A stretch of 64,000 nt of DNA, from the NCBI GenBank assembly GCA_037157565.1, contig JAZHRO010000026.1, positions 36,012,501 through 36,076,500 on the forward strand, written 5' to 3'. The DNA comes from Thalassia testudinum (Eukaryota > Streptophyta > Magnoliopsida > Alismatales > Hydrocharitaceae). Shown in pieces: positions 1 through 11,302 of this stretch; the stretch's first letter is position 1; each line of letters begins with the position of its first letter. The notes beneath the pieces were generated by a model that saw nothing but the letters and a program-made list of their open reading frames with translations, was not told the origin of the DNA and searched no databases. Made by a program: the position numbers and the translations under genes.

Positions 1-34
1 AGAGCTTGGGAAGCAAGCTTCCCAAGCTTGAAAG
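1..34 (-). mobile_element. Element A 3' LTR, piece left of copia solo LTR O
   Basis: These 34 bases belong to the LTR-1 repeat that resumes at 1720. The same AAGCTTGG-type sequence lies at the matching place in the LTR-1 copies near 27460 and 42500. The last five bases, GAAAG (30-34), are one copy of the target duplication made by insertion of O; the other is at 1720-1724. The rest of the LTR lies left of the window. Confidence 0.7.
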
Positions 35-1719
35 TGTAGTTTCCCTACCAGGAGGGGGTGACGTAATAATTACGGAAATGAAAATAAAATAATCTCACAA
101 AATATCAATCACACGAGTACACAATTATTTTTAGGTGGAAACCCAAATCGGGTGAAAACCACCACCTAACCCTCTCGAGTTAGGATTTTCCGATCAACCA
201 AGTTGATCAAATCCACTAACCGAATCACTTTAAACGAGGGTGATTCAAGCTCAATTACAACCACGCTACAAGTGCGAGGGTAGCGTTCCTCAACCCCTTC
301 TCTCCACGAGAAGGATTTTGTCCCACGAAGGAGATGGGAATTCGCAAAGTGAATACCCAACCAAATAATAAAGATAAAATAACAAATAATCTTATAGAGC
401 CAACAAAGTAATTTTAAACCTAAGCTTCTATAGGAATTAAGAAACTCCCCTTTGCAAGGAGTGCGTCGAGTCGATGACGCGGGTGCGTGAGCCACGCGAT
501 GGCGCAACGTTGCTCTCGTGAACTATGGCGGGAGAGCGGGTGCGCAAAACAGCTTGATGCTCTTTAGATGTAGAACTAGAGCTTAGAGAGCAAGAGAGAC
601 ACAAAATGATTTGAAAGTGTATTGCAAGGTGTGTGTCTAGGTGTGTAAAGGCTCCCCTCTATTTATAGAGGCCTTAGGAAGGCTTTGGAAGGCTTGGAAA
701 AGCTTCCATAGCCGTTGGATGCAAAGCCCAAGTGAATTAGCCCGAAATCAGGAACAATCATTGCACTGACAGGGTAATCAGACGTCTAATTCTGGCATCA
801 GACGTCTGGAAGACCACTTTAAGACGTTTGAAAATAAGGTCAGACGTCTGATTTTGGGCGGGTCTCTTCCTGACTTGAATCAGATCTAAACAGGGTTCTA
901 GCGCAAGTCCATCAGACGACATACAGGACGTCTGGCACTATGTCTGGACGTCTGGAAACCTACTTTTTCATGGGAATGGATTTGCAACGGCTAGAAAATC
1001 TCTGAGAAGAGATTTTCGGGTTAGTCGAGGCAAAACGGTCAATTATCAGACGTCTGGAAGGGCTTAAGGATGTCTGATAAAGCTCTAACGGTCATATCCT
1101 TGAGCGTATGCTAGGAGAGGCAACGGTCCACTAATTGGACATCTGGCAAAGTCATTAGACGTCTCCTAAGACGTCTGGTCTAAGGTCTGGATGTCTGATT
1201 TCATCAGACAGAACTAACTATGTCCAGCCTAAATGTTATCAGACGTCTGAATCAACAGTCAGACGTCTTAAAACACATTATCAGACATCTGATTTTGGAA
1301 TTAGACGTCTAGAAATGCTGTTTGAACCCTATATTGGTTTTCTAAGTTCTCTACAGAAAACCTAAGTATCCTAGGGTTGAGCCGGTGTTCCTAAGACTAC
1401 TGTTAGGGTACTTTGAGGCTCTTTAACATAATGTTCTAAGGAAATAAAGAGCAAGAAAATAAAGATAAAAGTACATGAAAGGAATAAATAGAATTCTATC
1501 CTATTCTTCTTGTCCTTCCATCTTCAATCTATCGCTCCTCGCGAATCTCCTCTGTTCTCCATCAAGCTCCTCCAATCCGTCCTGGATGCGAGCTCGAATT
1601 CCGTCTAATCACGTCTACATTTGCAATTGACCTGAAATCTAAGACTCCAAGTGCAAATGTTAAATAACACGTGTTTTGTTATCATCAAAACAAATGATCG
1701 TGGTGCTCTAGCACCAACA
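35..1719 (-). mobile_element. Solo LTR O, Ty1/copia family COP
   Basis: A complete 1,685-bp solo LTR on the minus strand. Read on that strand it begins TGTTGGTGC and ends TACA, and it is flanked by a perfect 5-bp duplication GAAAG (30-34, 1720-1724). It matches both LTRs of element M and copies L and N along its whole length. There is no coding content. It has many GACGTC palindromes (781-1310), a TATA box at 660-667, and the conserved 3' segment ending in a C-rich run just before the terminus. A solo LTR with a clean duplication normally results from recombination between the two LTRs of a full element. Confidence 0.93.
660..667 (-). promoter_or_regulatory. TATA box of COP LTR O
   Basis: Minus-strand TATAAATA in the context CTCTATAAATAG, conserved at the same place in the other COP LTRs (20611, 24407, 44208, 49333). 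It lies just downstream of the GACGTC array, so the array occupies U3. Confidence 0.65.
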
Positions 1720-2628
1720 GAAAGGCTCGCTGAAGTTGGAAACTTAAAGATACCCGAATCTCTCATGCATTCGCATGAGAGATTGGGAATGCTTTGGGGC
1801 TCAAGACCGGATTCAATAGAAAGAGGACTCCTCAAGGAATCCCTCTTCCAATTTTGGAAGGGATTGATTGATTAGAAAAGGAGTTCTCTTCAATCAAAGG
1901 TTGTCGGAGTTGTAGGAATAGGATTTCATGGCGACAGTGACCTTTTTGTGAAGAAGACGACAAAGTTGTGGGGCTATTTGTAAGAAATTCAAAAGTTAGG
2001 GGCATACGTGTGAGAGAAAGGAGTCAGACAGGACCAAATTGCAAACTAAGTCAAGATAATCACATATTGGGCCCAAATTTTGGTACAAAATTAATTTGGA
2101 CCTAAGGAATTAAATGGTGAACTTGGATTTTGGTTTTGACCTAGTTTGATTGGGTAATTTGCATAATTACCCAAATTAGGGCAAATGTTTGTCTGAGACT
2201 CTATTTTGGGTCAAGACGAATTCTGATGGTCAAATTGAAGGTACCAAACCCTAGAGAATACTTTTATCTAAATTGTACAGGCTTTAGGTGAATTTTATCA
2301 TGACCAAAACCTCAGTTAATTAAGTAAGTTTTTTTTTAGGGTTTTAGATATCATTTAATTCTCAAAACACGCGAAAACCCTTTTCTGTCTGTACTAACCC
2401 ACTTGTTTAGACTCTTAAGATCATTCCCGTAATTAACCCCTGAGAAAACCCATGATTGTTCTGCATTCAAGATATGGTGGTAAAATTATAGTTTTAACCC
2501 TGGTTTCTTGTATTTCTCTCTAAAAGGATTTGCAATGAATTATGGCCTTCTGATGGTTATGCAGGAGCATTTAATAACTTAATTAGATTAAATTGAGCCA
2601 GTTATGGTTCATGATGGTGTTCCCATCA
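1720..2628 (-). mobile_element. Element A 3' LTR (LTR-1), promoter-side part
   Basis: The 5' part of A's 3' LTR on the minus strand. It begins at 2628 with TGATGG..CCATCA, directly after the polypurine run at 2629. It aligns along its length with B, H and both LTRs of G. It holds the palindrome at 1757-1784. O separates this part from the rest, including where the TATA box should be. About 910 bp are visible out of a family length of about 2.6 kb. Confidence 0.85.
1757..1784 (-). promoter_or_regulatory. Promoter-proximal palindrome of LTR-1 (copy in A)
   Basis: An 11-bp perfect inverted repeat, AATCTCTCATG / CATGAGAGATT, with a 6-base loop. Equivalent palindromes lie at 6367-6394 (B), 27507-27534 (G 3' LTR), 42550-42577 (G 5' LTR) and 54560-54587 (H). 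In the copies with intact neighbours it sits roughly 75-110 bases upstream of the TATA box. Confidence 0.6.
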
Positions 2629-2640
2629 TACCCCCATGCC
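2629..2640 (-). promoter_or_regulatory. Polypurine tract of element A
   Basis: On the minus strand GGCATGGGGGTA abuts the start of the 3' LTR. The same run is at 30088-30099 in element G. It would prime plus-strand DNA synthesis. A related run, GCATGGGGATG, precedes the LTR of X at 45312. Confidence 0.75.
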
Positions 2641-2780
2641 TAGCTTTTGCTAGTCCCTTAGCAAAATCTTATGGAATTAACTCAAATTCTAGACCATGCC
2701 ATTTTATGCTCAGATTTCTGATGTGTGCTTTTTCTTGTAGATTAGGTTAGAATGCCAATAGTAGGCCTAGAGGTACTATT
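2629..2780 (-). mobile_element. Element A 3' non-coding region, LTR-proximal piece
   Basis: Non-coding sequence between pol and the 3' LTR of A; the remainder is at 7215-8704. It aligns with 30088-30230 of G. It is split by LTR B: GGTACT is found at 2772-2777 and again at 7215-7220, where the uninterrupted G copy has it once. Confidence 0.75.
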
Positions 2781-3081
2781 TGTAACACTAAGTCGGGGTT
2801 TAAAGAGTGTTGCGTTGTAGTATAGTCGAAATAGCATTTTAAACAGATATAATTTTCCGAGGTCGAACAAAGGGAGCAAATTGGTATTTAGAAATCAAGA
2901 TCACAATTCATAATTAAAAGAGTATGCAATAATATCAGTATCAGAGTGCAAAAATATTGGAGCAAAATGGTGATGTAAGTCACCAAATACTCCTACAATA
3001 TCACCAAGGAACTTAATGTATGAATATGCAATGTAAGCTGAAAGAGCGACCTTTGTTTTCGTTGAAAACTTTAACATAAAA

Positions 3082-4744
3082 TGATGTGTCATTGTATTTA
3101 ATCGCGTGGTAGAAAATCGCTTTTCAAAACATTTTAATTTTCAGAATCTAACCACGAATAGTTAGGTCATCTCCACAGGGAGGAAGTAGGCTATTTAAAC
3201 TAGTAAATAGTGTCTCGTTTATTCAGGAAACTCAATGGGTGTGCATGCTAATTCGTGCGATTCTTTTTCTCACATAACTGCTCGTTTTAACCAATTAATC
3301 AAGAATGTAGGTGTTTAGATGCAAAATCACCATCATATAATATTTTGTTAACAAGTGATCTTGATATCGGTAAATACTGTAAATGCTGATTTCTAGAATA
3401 TAACTTGTTTACCATAATATCTATGCATTAAATCATTCATGTGAGATATGCATATGCAAATAATTTAGATGAAGTAGAAGGAGGACTATGCAAATTCACC
3501 TCAATAATGTAATGCCTAAAATAAATGAATAGGACCTTCCGCAATGGCATTTAACATAAATATTAATTGAGGTATTACTGTAGCAAAATAGGGGATTTTG
3601 TTCCCCTCGTACGCATGCGGAGGAGAAGGTGCGGCTGGCTGCAAGAGTCGTCGGAGGAGCTGGGTCGGAGGAGAGGAACACTTCGGTGGTGGTGCGACAG
3701 CGAGTGGTCATCGAACGTCACTGGTGGATGGAGAAGATGGCGTCGGTGATGGGTCCTAAGGAGGCCATGCACAGGCGTCGGCTGGTGGCATGAAGCGGAG
3801 GGGAGCAACAGTGGAGCGAGGGCATCTCAACAGTGGTGTTGGCGATGAGAACGAAGACAAGAGGGGGCCGCACGGCGTGGGTCAGGCCAGTGGCTGATGG
3901 GTTCTTTAGGTGGAGTTGCAAGCGGCCTGTTGGGAGGAAGAAGGCGAAGAGGACTGCTGGCGGCGCACGCATGCCTACGCATGAGAAGAGCACGGGCACG
4001 CTGGCTGGAGCGCGAGAGAGTGGCGCAGTGCACGTGTTGGCTGCGTGCGCAGCTGTGGCTGCCTTAGGTCCTTCCTGCTGGTGGAGAAAAGCAGGCTGGG
4101 CGATGGCGTGCGAGCGTGCACACAGTGTGCGCAGGGCTGGTTGTGCGTGCCTTAGGCTACGTACGCACGCGGCTGGAGATGGTGTAGCACGCGGTGAGGG
4201 TGGTGAGAGGCTAGCGGTGCACAGAGACCACGATGCACGCTTCCTTCATGGTGGTGGAGATGGAGGATAGTTCCCTGCCAGGGGGAAGGCGAATCAGACC
4301 CTCTCCTCGGTGGACGTGGCTTCTTTTTGAACCAAACTCCCCTCCTTTTCCTTCGGCCGCAAGTTTCTCCAACTACTCACGATGATCGCAAGTGGTTGGA
4401 ACGGTAGATAAGCAAGGGCGATTTCTTCTTCAGATGTCTAACTGGAGCATCAGACGTCTTAAAAAAAATGTAATGCCGCGAATTTGTGATAGTAATTCCA
4501 AACGTCCAATCCAAGTCCCAGACGTCATATATAAGTAAAAATTAGCTCCTGATTCTTGTACCTAACCTGCATTTATCAAATAAATTATATTATCATAACA
4601 TATGCTATTAAATGTAAAATTGAAGCATAAAATTAAATGCAGGCTAAGGTGAATTGCCATATAACTCCTAATTAATTAACAACTAAGAACAAATAATTAA
4701 ATAGTACTTAAGCTAAATAATAGTCCACAAAAGTGGACTTATCA
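3082..4744 (-). mobile_element. Solo LTR C (LTR-3) inside B
   Basis: A 1,663-bp minus-strand LTR. It begins at 4744 with TGATAAGTCCAC and ends at 3082 with ..CACATCA. The flanks are TAAAA (3077-3081) and TAAAC (4745-4749), a duplication with one difference. The start matches D (27658) as a related hairpin: AGTCCAC/GTGGACT here, AGCCCA/TGGGCT in D. There is a TATA-like run near 4527-4534 and GACGTC motifs at 4440-4530. B resumes on both sides. Confidence 0.7.
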
Positions 4745-4794
4745 TAAACTATGATTTGTCATCTGATGAAGGAATCAAACGACTTAAAGTGTCT

Positions 4795-5035
4795 GATCCT
4801 TCTTCTTTGTCTTCTTTCTCTTCTTCTCTGTATTTTCTCTTTTTCTTCCATTTAGGTCTTCACTTCTTCAACTTCTGGCTTCTTCTTCCTTCTACGATCC
4901 TTCTCTTTCTCTTTAGCTTTCTTTGTCTTCTGCCTTTGCTTTTCCTTTGCCTTTCTTCTACCTTGGCCCTTCGCTGCTCTGGCCTTCTCTTCTTCTTCTT
5001 CCTTCTACCTGACCTCATCTTCTTCCTCTAAATTG
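4795..5035 (+). repeat. Pyrimidine-rich tract in LTR B
   Basis: A CTT/CTTT-rich stretch on the plus strand, purine-rich on the LTR's own strand. H has the matching AAG-rich stretch at 55905-56215. The leucine/serine/phenylalanine frame across it is low-complexity and not a gene. Confidence 0.6.
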
Positions 5036-6274
5036 GCAAAGTGTTGGAGGCAAGCTCCTTAGAGCAAAAACCCCCTAACCCCATGCAGCTCTCCTCTCTC
5101 CTTCGCTCTTTCTATTTCAGTTTCGCTTTCCCAGAGCCATAGTCGGTCGAGTAATCAGACCTAACGCAGACCTGGGTCCAGGCTCACCGGCGTGTGTAGT
5201 GAGCGAGGAGTGAAGTCGAGCGGGTAGTCGGGTAGGCCAGGTCTGCGTGGGTAGTGCCACGGATGAGTCCGGTAAAGGGGGGGAGGAGGACCTCACCCTC
5301 AGTGTTGGAGGCGAACAACCTCTTTCACTTTTTCAATTTATTTGGATGCAGGCGTTCTTTCACTTCCGAGTTGGGACTAAATGTCCCACCTGTCTTCCAC
5401 GCGTCTGCCACAGAGACAAGGCTTCCAATTGTAGCAGTTGCGGAGGCCTTCGACCGGAATTGAGAGTCTAGATGCATGCGCGAGGGAATTCCACGTAGCC
5501 TGGGACAACAACACCCGGAGCAGCAAGCCTTGGAGCGATTGCGAGCAAGTTTCAAACTTGCGCCAATGGCGGATGGGGCCTGCTACCTGAAAACACAAGA
5601 ACGGCCATGCGACCATGTCAAATCATGCAAGGAGGTTCGCCGGAGCACGCGGATGTGCTGGAAGTGGTGGCGTGGAGTGGCGTGGTAGTGCCTGTGAGTG
5701 CGTGCCTAGGGCACACTATGTGCGAGTGAGTGGGTGTGTTCAGGGAGTGATGTGGGTGGGTGACACGGCGAGTGGAGTGAGGGGGAGTGATCAGTGAAGT
5801 GAGGTGGAGTTTATGGGCTTGTCGATGAGGGTTTTGGTGGCCTGTGGAGGTGGATGGCCTCGTCGGAGTTGGTGGTCGGAGATGGAAGAGATAGAGGTGC
5901 GACGGGCAGCAGTGGTCGAGTCGAGGTGGAATAAATGCGGAAAGAAAGTAGAGTTGAGATGGAACTTATCTGGGAGGTCAAGGGACGAAGGGGGAGAGCG
6001 AGGGTGTCGGGTCTGGTATGGCCAACGTCGAAGACGAAGGCTGCTTCGGTGAGGTGGGATCGGCAAGGACGAAAGAGAGAAGCGCCTACTGGTACGGTGA
6101 GACATGGGCAAAGTCAGGGAGGAGGAATCTACCGTAGGTATGGCAGTAGGATGATGAGGAGGAGCAGGGAAGGTCACCAGACGTTGAGGAGCCTACGACC
6201 GTGAGGGGAAAAGAGGAATTAGGGGTATTCGCGGTTGAAATCGAGCGTGAAGGAGTCAGAGAGACCTGGGCTTC

Positions 6275-6282
6275 TTTAAATA
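6275..6282 (-). promoter_or_regulatory. TATA-like box of LTR B
   Basis: Minus-strand TATTTAAA, at the place where other LTR-1 copies have TATAAA (16534, 27425, 42469, 54672), about 85 bases downstream of the family palindrome. Confidence 0.45.
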
Positions 6283-7509
6283 GAGCTCTGAAGGGGGTTT
6301 TGTGCTTGGAAGCCAAGATTCCAAGCAAGGAAGGCTCGCCAGAGTTGAAAGCTGTCAAGATACCCAAATCTCTCATGTGTTTGCATGAGAGATTGGGAAG
6401 GAATCGAAGCTCATCAATGGGTTCATACTGATGGGGATTTCTCAGAGGATCTTCCTTCCAATTTTGGAGATCCTCCAAGCAATCAAGGAGATCGTTTCTG
6501 TCAAAGGTCGTCGGAGTAGGTTTCCTCCGCGATAATGGCAGAGGTACCTATGTGAAGATGATGAGAAAGCTAGGGTGCTGTTAGTAAGGGTTTTTGAAAA
6601 TTAAGGGTAGAAATGTAATCATGTTGGACCTTTTTGCAAACTAGGTCAAGGAAAACTCATCTTGGGTCCAAATTTTGGTACAAACCTAATTTAGACCTAA
6701 GGAATACAATGGTAAAGTTGGATTTTGGGTATGACCATGTTTGACTAGGAAATTTATGTAAAAACCTAAATTAGGGCAAATATTTGTTTAATACCCCATT
6801 TTAGGTTAAGATGGGTTCTAATGGCAAAATTGAAAGTACTAAACCCTAGAGAATTTTTTTCTATGATTTTTAGAGGGTTTAAGTGAATTTTATCCTGACC
6901 AGAACCTTGGTTAATCAAGTAGGTCTGTTTTTAGGGTTTCAAGAAGTCATTTAATTCACAGAACACACACAGACCCTTTTCTATTAAATCCAACCCACTT
7001 GTTATCTTATTAAGATCATTTGACCTTTATTTAGCCCTTGAGAAAATCCGTGGTTGTACTGCATTGGTAAATTACAGTTTTACCCCTTATTTCTTGTGTT
7101 TCTCTCAAAAAGGTTATGCAGTGAATTATAACCTTCAGTTGGTTATGTAGGAGCATTTATTCTCTTCATTAGGTCAAAATGAGCTAGTTAGGGATCATGA
7201 TGGTGTTCCCATCAGGTACTCAAGTACCAACCAAGATCCAGACCTTACCAGCTCTAGCCTCAGTCCGTCGTAAAGATTTCTATGGCCCATAGGAACTAAC
7301 CTAAGGTTCGTTGAACTCCGCGGTTAAAGCACCCGTGCTTAAAACATGCTTAGTCCTAGTTCAGTTTGTAGTGCATTTTTGTAAGAAAGAGACAGAAGAT
7401 TTTTTTTTTGCATTTTTGGAGAGTTTGCTCTCTCTTTTCTTTATTTCTAGCTTCGGATTGGCTTTACAACACAGTTTGTATCGGATTCCTCGCTCCCACC
7501 ATCAATCCT

Positions 7510-7675
7510 CGCAGGGTCCTTAGCAATCGATGCTTCGAGATAGCACTACCCATGACAACCCCCAGAACCCTGACTTTCAACACTTCGAGATAGTGCCACC
7601 CATGGCGTTCTGTAGCTAAATTCAGGCCCTGGCAATCGACATTTCAAGATAATCTTGCCCATGGCACCTGAATCA
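7510..7675 (-). repeat. Three imperfect tandem units in A's 3' region
   Basis: Three units of roughly 50-60 bp, each with a core like TTCGAGATAG then C(A/G)CCCATGGC. The matching block in G is at about 30545-30700. The units differ, so the duplication predates the A/G split. Confidence 0.55.
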
Positions 7676-8406
7676 GCACAAGGTGCTTACATGCCCCCGG
7701 TAGGATATTTAGATATCCTAAGAGACAAGCACTGAGGAGATGGTATGTTATTGTGCATCTTCGAGGGGAATTTTCCGCCTCTCCACGTCGGGAACTCTTC
7801 CAAATCAACTTGTGTTGATAAGCCGCTCCTAATCTAGGTAGCTTTTCAGAACAGAATTAACGCATTTGCATGATTTTCATAATTAAGTGCACTGAATCAG
7901 ACTGTGTGTGGATTAGGGTGCTTAGGTTACTGAGTCCCGCAAACCAGAGGTCAGTTAACGAGGCCGAATAATCCTTAAGCCTTAGACCTAATATTTAAGC
8001 TTCGCATTTTCCTCAACCTCTTGAGGACTATCCAGACCTTAACGAATACTTGAATTTTTAAGCCTAAACACAAGCCCAAGAGGCCTAAGATCAGTGCTCA
8101 TACCAACCTCTGTCTCTTAGCACTTTTTGTCTTTTATTTCTTTCTTTTGATTTGGTCTAAAAGTAAGTAAATTCCTTGATCTTTTACTAATGACTATCTC
8201 TTTTTATTTCAAATTGTTGCTCCTTTTTGACATTTATATCACCTCCCATTTTCCTCCTTAAGAATCATATGCAATTTGATCTTTCAAAATTTCCTCCCTT
8301 CTCCATTTTTTGTTCTTTTTTAATTTTTTTGGTTTTTTGAAATATGTATTTTTTAATGAAACCCTTTCTTGTAAAGTGATTCTCACAGCGTTTTGTACTT
8401 TAATAT

Positions 8407-8417
8407 CCCCCCATGCC
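8407..8417 (-). promoter_or_regulatory. Second polypurine-like run of element A
   Basis: Minus-strand GGCATGGGGGG, nearly the same as the run next to the LTR at 2629. The same second copy is at 31405-31416 in G. It may be an additional plus-strand priming site; no LTR start follows it here. Confidence 0.45.
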
Positions 8418-8650
8418 TACAATTTGTAATGTCCAAATTGTAAATTAGGTGGGTTCGAGTTCAGCTTAGATCGTACATTAGAACAGGTTTAGATGGGTGG
8501 ATGGGTCGGGGTGATTGTTGTGAACGATTTTAAGCTCTAGTATGGGTACCAGAGGTGGGGTCGACTGTTCTAATGGACGAACCCTAAAGTACAATATGAG
8601 TTCAGCATGGGATGTGTTAAGAAGGGTTTTAGGTTTTTCAAAAAGATGAC

Positions 8651-8672
8651 GGGTTGCCTCCCGTTAAGCGCT
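8651..8672 (-). promoter_or_regulatory. Conserved stem-loop after the pol stop of A
   Basis: On the minus strand AGCGCTTAACGGG, loop AGGCAA, then CCCGT. ACGGG pairs with CCCGT. It lies about 35 bases past the integrase stop codon. The same structure is at 31651 in G and, with ATGGG/CCCAT, at 14028 in X. Confidence 0.55.
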
Positions 8673-8704
8673 GTGTTTAACGCCATCAGTCGGGTGTAAT
8701 ATGC

Positions 8705-9919
8705 TTAGGGAGAATGGAGATCGAAAGAGAAAGCAGCCAAGTTCGAGTCAGTGAGTTCGACGAACGGTTTGAGTCTCTGATTGTTCACGACAAAAGGTTC
8801 AGAATCAAGGTTGAGTTCACTAATTTCAATGGCTCCATTTCCAAAGATTCGTCTCACCAAGAATGGTCCAATCCATTTTGATCTAAGTTTTCCTGGGAAC
8901 ATTTTGAGTTTGGCATCAAAGAGTAGAACTTTTTGACCAGGATGGAACCATTTTCGTATAATGTGCCTATCATGGAAGGCTTTAACCCACTCTTTGTAGA
9001 TACATGAGTTCTCATACGCATCATTGCGTAGTTCCTCGATCTCGCTCAATTACAACCGGTGGTGTATTCCAGCCTTCATCAGATCCAAATTGCACTTCCA
9101 TACTGCCCAATAAGCCTTGTGCTCCATCTCGACGGGAAGGTGACACGCCTTTTCGTACACTAATATGAAGGGAGACATGCCTAATTGGGTCTTGTGGACG
9201 ATCTTATTGGTCCACAAGGCTTCTGGAGGGCGAGTAGACCAATCCTTCCTATCAGGTTGAACAGTGACCTGAATGATCTTCTTGATCTCTCTATTCGATA
9301 GTTCTGCCAGTCCATTAGTCTAGGGGTGGTAAGGAGTCGAGATACGATGCGACAGCCTATACTTTTTCATCAGGAACTGGAAGTGCACATTATTAAAATG
9401 AGACCCACCATCGTTGATGATGGCCTTAGGAACACCAAATCTGGTAAAGATATTCTCCTGGATAAATCGGAGGACAACTTTATGATCACTAATTCTCATG
9501 GGGACGGCTTTGATCTATTTAGAGACATAATCAATAGCGAGTAGAATGTACTTGAAGCCATTAGATTCGGGAAAGGGTCCCGTGAAATCAATTTCCCAAA
9601 TGTCAAAGATTTCGCACACAATAATTGAGTTTAAGGGCATCATATCCCGCGGGCCCATGTTGCCGAGGGTCTGACAATGAGCGCATGCCCTACAATACGT
9701 CTGTGTCTATTTAAACAAAGTGGGCCAAAAGAACCCACACTGTAGAATATTTGTTGCGGTTTTACACCCAGAGAAATGGCCACCGTAGGCCTGGTCGTGA
9801 TAGAATGAGATCACGTCATTGAACTCATTATTAGGAATGCATCTCCGGATCACCTGATCATTGCCAATGTGGAAGAGGTATGGTTCCTCCCAAATATAGT
9901 ACTTGGCCTCGAAAATCAA
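8705..9919 (-). pseudogene. pol: Integrase region of element A pol (Athila-like Ty3/gypsy)
   Basis: The integrase end of a Ty3/gypsy polyprotein, which in life inserts the cDNA into the genome. Read right to left: the zinc-binding part with HDQAYGGHF and later CRACAHCQ (9670-9810), the catalytic core with WEIDFTGPF (about 9575-9605), INDGGSHF (about 9400-9420) and NGLAELSNREIK (about 9285-9315), which give the D, D, E triad, then the C-terminal part with GKLRSKWIGPF and an open frame to the stop at 8705. In-frame stops break it, for example in the YVSK*IKA stretch and just before NGLAE. The order and motifs match element G and the Athila/Tat branch. Confidence 0.9.
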
Positions 9920-11195
9920 TTTGTCTCACCTGGAAGTCGCCCAATCTGGCAGGACTTTCCCCGTAACCAAGTAGTTTACAATATCAGCAAACCAAGGGAG
10001 ACTGTGAATGGTTAGCAGGTGCTCGTTTGGAAAATGCTCGGTGGTCAGACCAGATGGGTCAATGACTGAAGAAGGAAAATGGGACAAATGGTCAGCTACC
10101 ACGTTCTGCTTTCCCTCCTTATCATGAATCTCGAGATCGAATTCTTGCAACAGCAAGATCTTGCGGATTAGTCAAGGTTTCGCATCCTTCTTCGCGAGGA
10201 GGTGCCTCACTACAGTGTGATCCGAGTAATGATAACACGGGAACCCAAAAGATAAGATCTAAATTTTTCCAGGCCAAATACGATGGCTAGCAGCTCTTTC
10301 TCAGTAACTGTGTAGCTACGCTAAGCCTCATCAAGTGTCTTGATAGTGTAGTAGATGACCACGGGTTTCCTGTCTATTTTCTACCCAAGTACCGCACCCA
10401 TAGGATAATCGGATGCATCGCACATGATCTCAAAGGGCTGAGACTAATCAGGGAACTGCAGGATAGGTGCTTGGGTAACTCGATCACACAGGATCTCAAA
10501 CGCCTGAGTGCACTCCTCGATAATTTCGAAATGGGCATCCCTAGAGAGAAGATTAGTTAGGGGACGCACGATTTTTGAGAAATCGAGAATGAATCGACGG
10601 TAAAAATCGATGTGCCTTAGAAATGAATGGATGCCCTTATCCAAGCTAGGCATAGGGAGTTTGGAAATCAGATTCTCCTTGGCTCAATCAACCTGGATGC
10701 CTTTTTCAGAGATGAGATGTCCCAGGACAATTCCCTCAGGTATCATGAAGTGGATCTTTTCCCAGGAAAGAACCAAATTCACGTCAATGCACTACCTGTG
10801 GATTTGGACCAAGTGCAGGAGGCAATCATCAAAAGATTCTCCAAATACCGAGAAGTCATCCATGAAGACCTCAAGGTATTCACCTACCATATCTGAGAAT
10901 ATGGCAAGCATGCACCGTTGAAAAGTAGCGGGTGCATTGTAGAGACAGAATGGCATCCTTCAGAATGCGCACGTCCCAAAGGGGCAGGTGAAGGTAGTCT
11001 TCTCTTGGTCCTCAGGATGGATTACAACCTAGTTATAACTGGAGTACCCATCCAAAAAGCAGAAGAATCTATTTCCCGCTAGTTTCTCGAGTATCTGATC
11101 AATGAACGGTAGTGGAAAATGATCCTTCTTCATGGAGGAATTGAGTCTTCTGTAATCAATGTAAACTCTCCACGAGTTCGCTACACAGGTCGGTA
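9920..11195 (-). pseudogene. pol: RNase H and truncated reverse transcriptase of element A
   Basis: Continues upstream from the integrase part. RNase H is seen from FEIMCDASDYPMGAVLG (about 10380-10440) to the QNVVADHLS end motif (10080-10110). Reverse transcriptase runs from NSWRVYIDYRRLN (about 11145-11180) through FLDGYSSYN (motif A, aspartate kept) and the catalytic VFMDDFSVF (about 10848-10875). Stops occur at several points (for example 10442 and 10382). The N-terminal RT, protease and gag are absent: homology with G ends at 11195, where the sequence turns into the protease of X on the other strand. Confidence 0.88.
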
Positions 11196-11302
11196 CCCGA
11201 ATCTTTGTTTAACGTTGCTATAATTCTTGGACAACCCTTTTTGGCCATTGAGAAAACAAATATAAATTGCCATACAGGAAAAATGGTATCACTTGCGTAG
11301 AC
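11193..11302 (+). pseudogene. Protease C-terminal fragment of element X, first piece
   Basis: Plus-strand frame reading VPESLFNVAIILGQPFLAI and on to about 11297. This is the C-terminal half of an Athila/Tat aspartic protease, with the ILG[R/Q]PFLA signature seen also at 63240 (Y) and 37150 (G). The catalytic D-L-G-[AS] half is missing because A's RT starts at once to the left. The remainder of the frame resumes after LTR K at 13493. A stop and a one-base shift occur at the K insertion site. Confidence 0.75.

Larger units (their letters stand above)
2781..7214 (-). mobile_element. Solo LTR B (LTR-1), split by LTR C
   Basis: A minus-strand solo LTR from TGATGG..CCATCA at 7214 to ..TTACA at 2781. 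Without C (1,663 bp plus duplication) it is about 2,766 bp, close to H (2,760). The flanks share GGTACT (2772-2777, 7215-7220), with three extra bases ATT beside the 2781 end. It holds the family palindrome (6367-6394), a TATA-like box (6275-6282), a pyrimidine-rich stretch (4795-5035) and GC-rich parts (3600-4320, 5050-6200) that give long but meaningless open frames. Confidence 0.85.
7215..8704 (-). mobile_element. Element A 3' non-coding region, pol-proximal piece
   Basis: About 1.5 kb with no coding potential between the integrase stop and the LTR, aligning throughout with 30229-31700 of G. Landmarks: a palindrome GGTAC-TCAA-GTACC (7215-7228), three imperfect repeats of 50-60 bp (about 7510-7675), a second polypurine-like run (8407-8417), and the stem-loop after the pol stop (8651-8672). 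Confidence 0.8.

Noticed and set aside
781..1310. Regularly recurring 10-12 bp repeat as a CRISPR-like or satellite array
   Set aside because: Spacing is irregular, units are short and degenerate, and the whole array sits inside a plant copia LTR; better seen as LTR promoter motifs.
3567..4270. Open frames including a 145-codon one, as a possible host gene
   Set aside because: Inside LTR C, which is nested in LTR B; no domain, and the composition matches the GC-rich zone of these LTRs.
4756..5031. Leu/Phe/Ser-rich frame resembling a membrane protein
   Set aside because: Direct translation of a CTT-rich tract; apparent membrane segments are a composition effect. The opposite-orientation tract in H gives the same artefact at 55944-56242.
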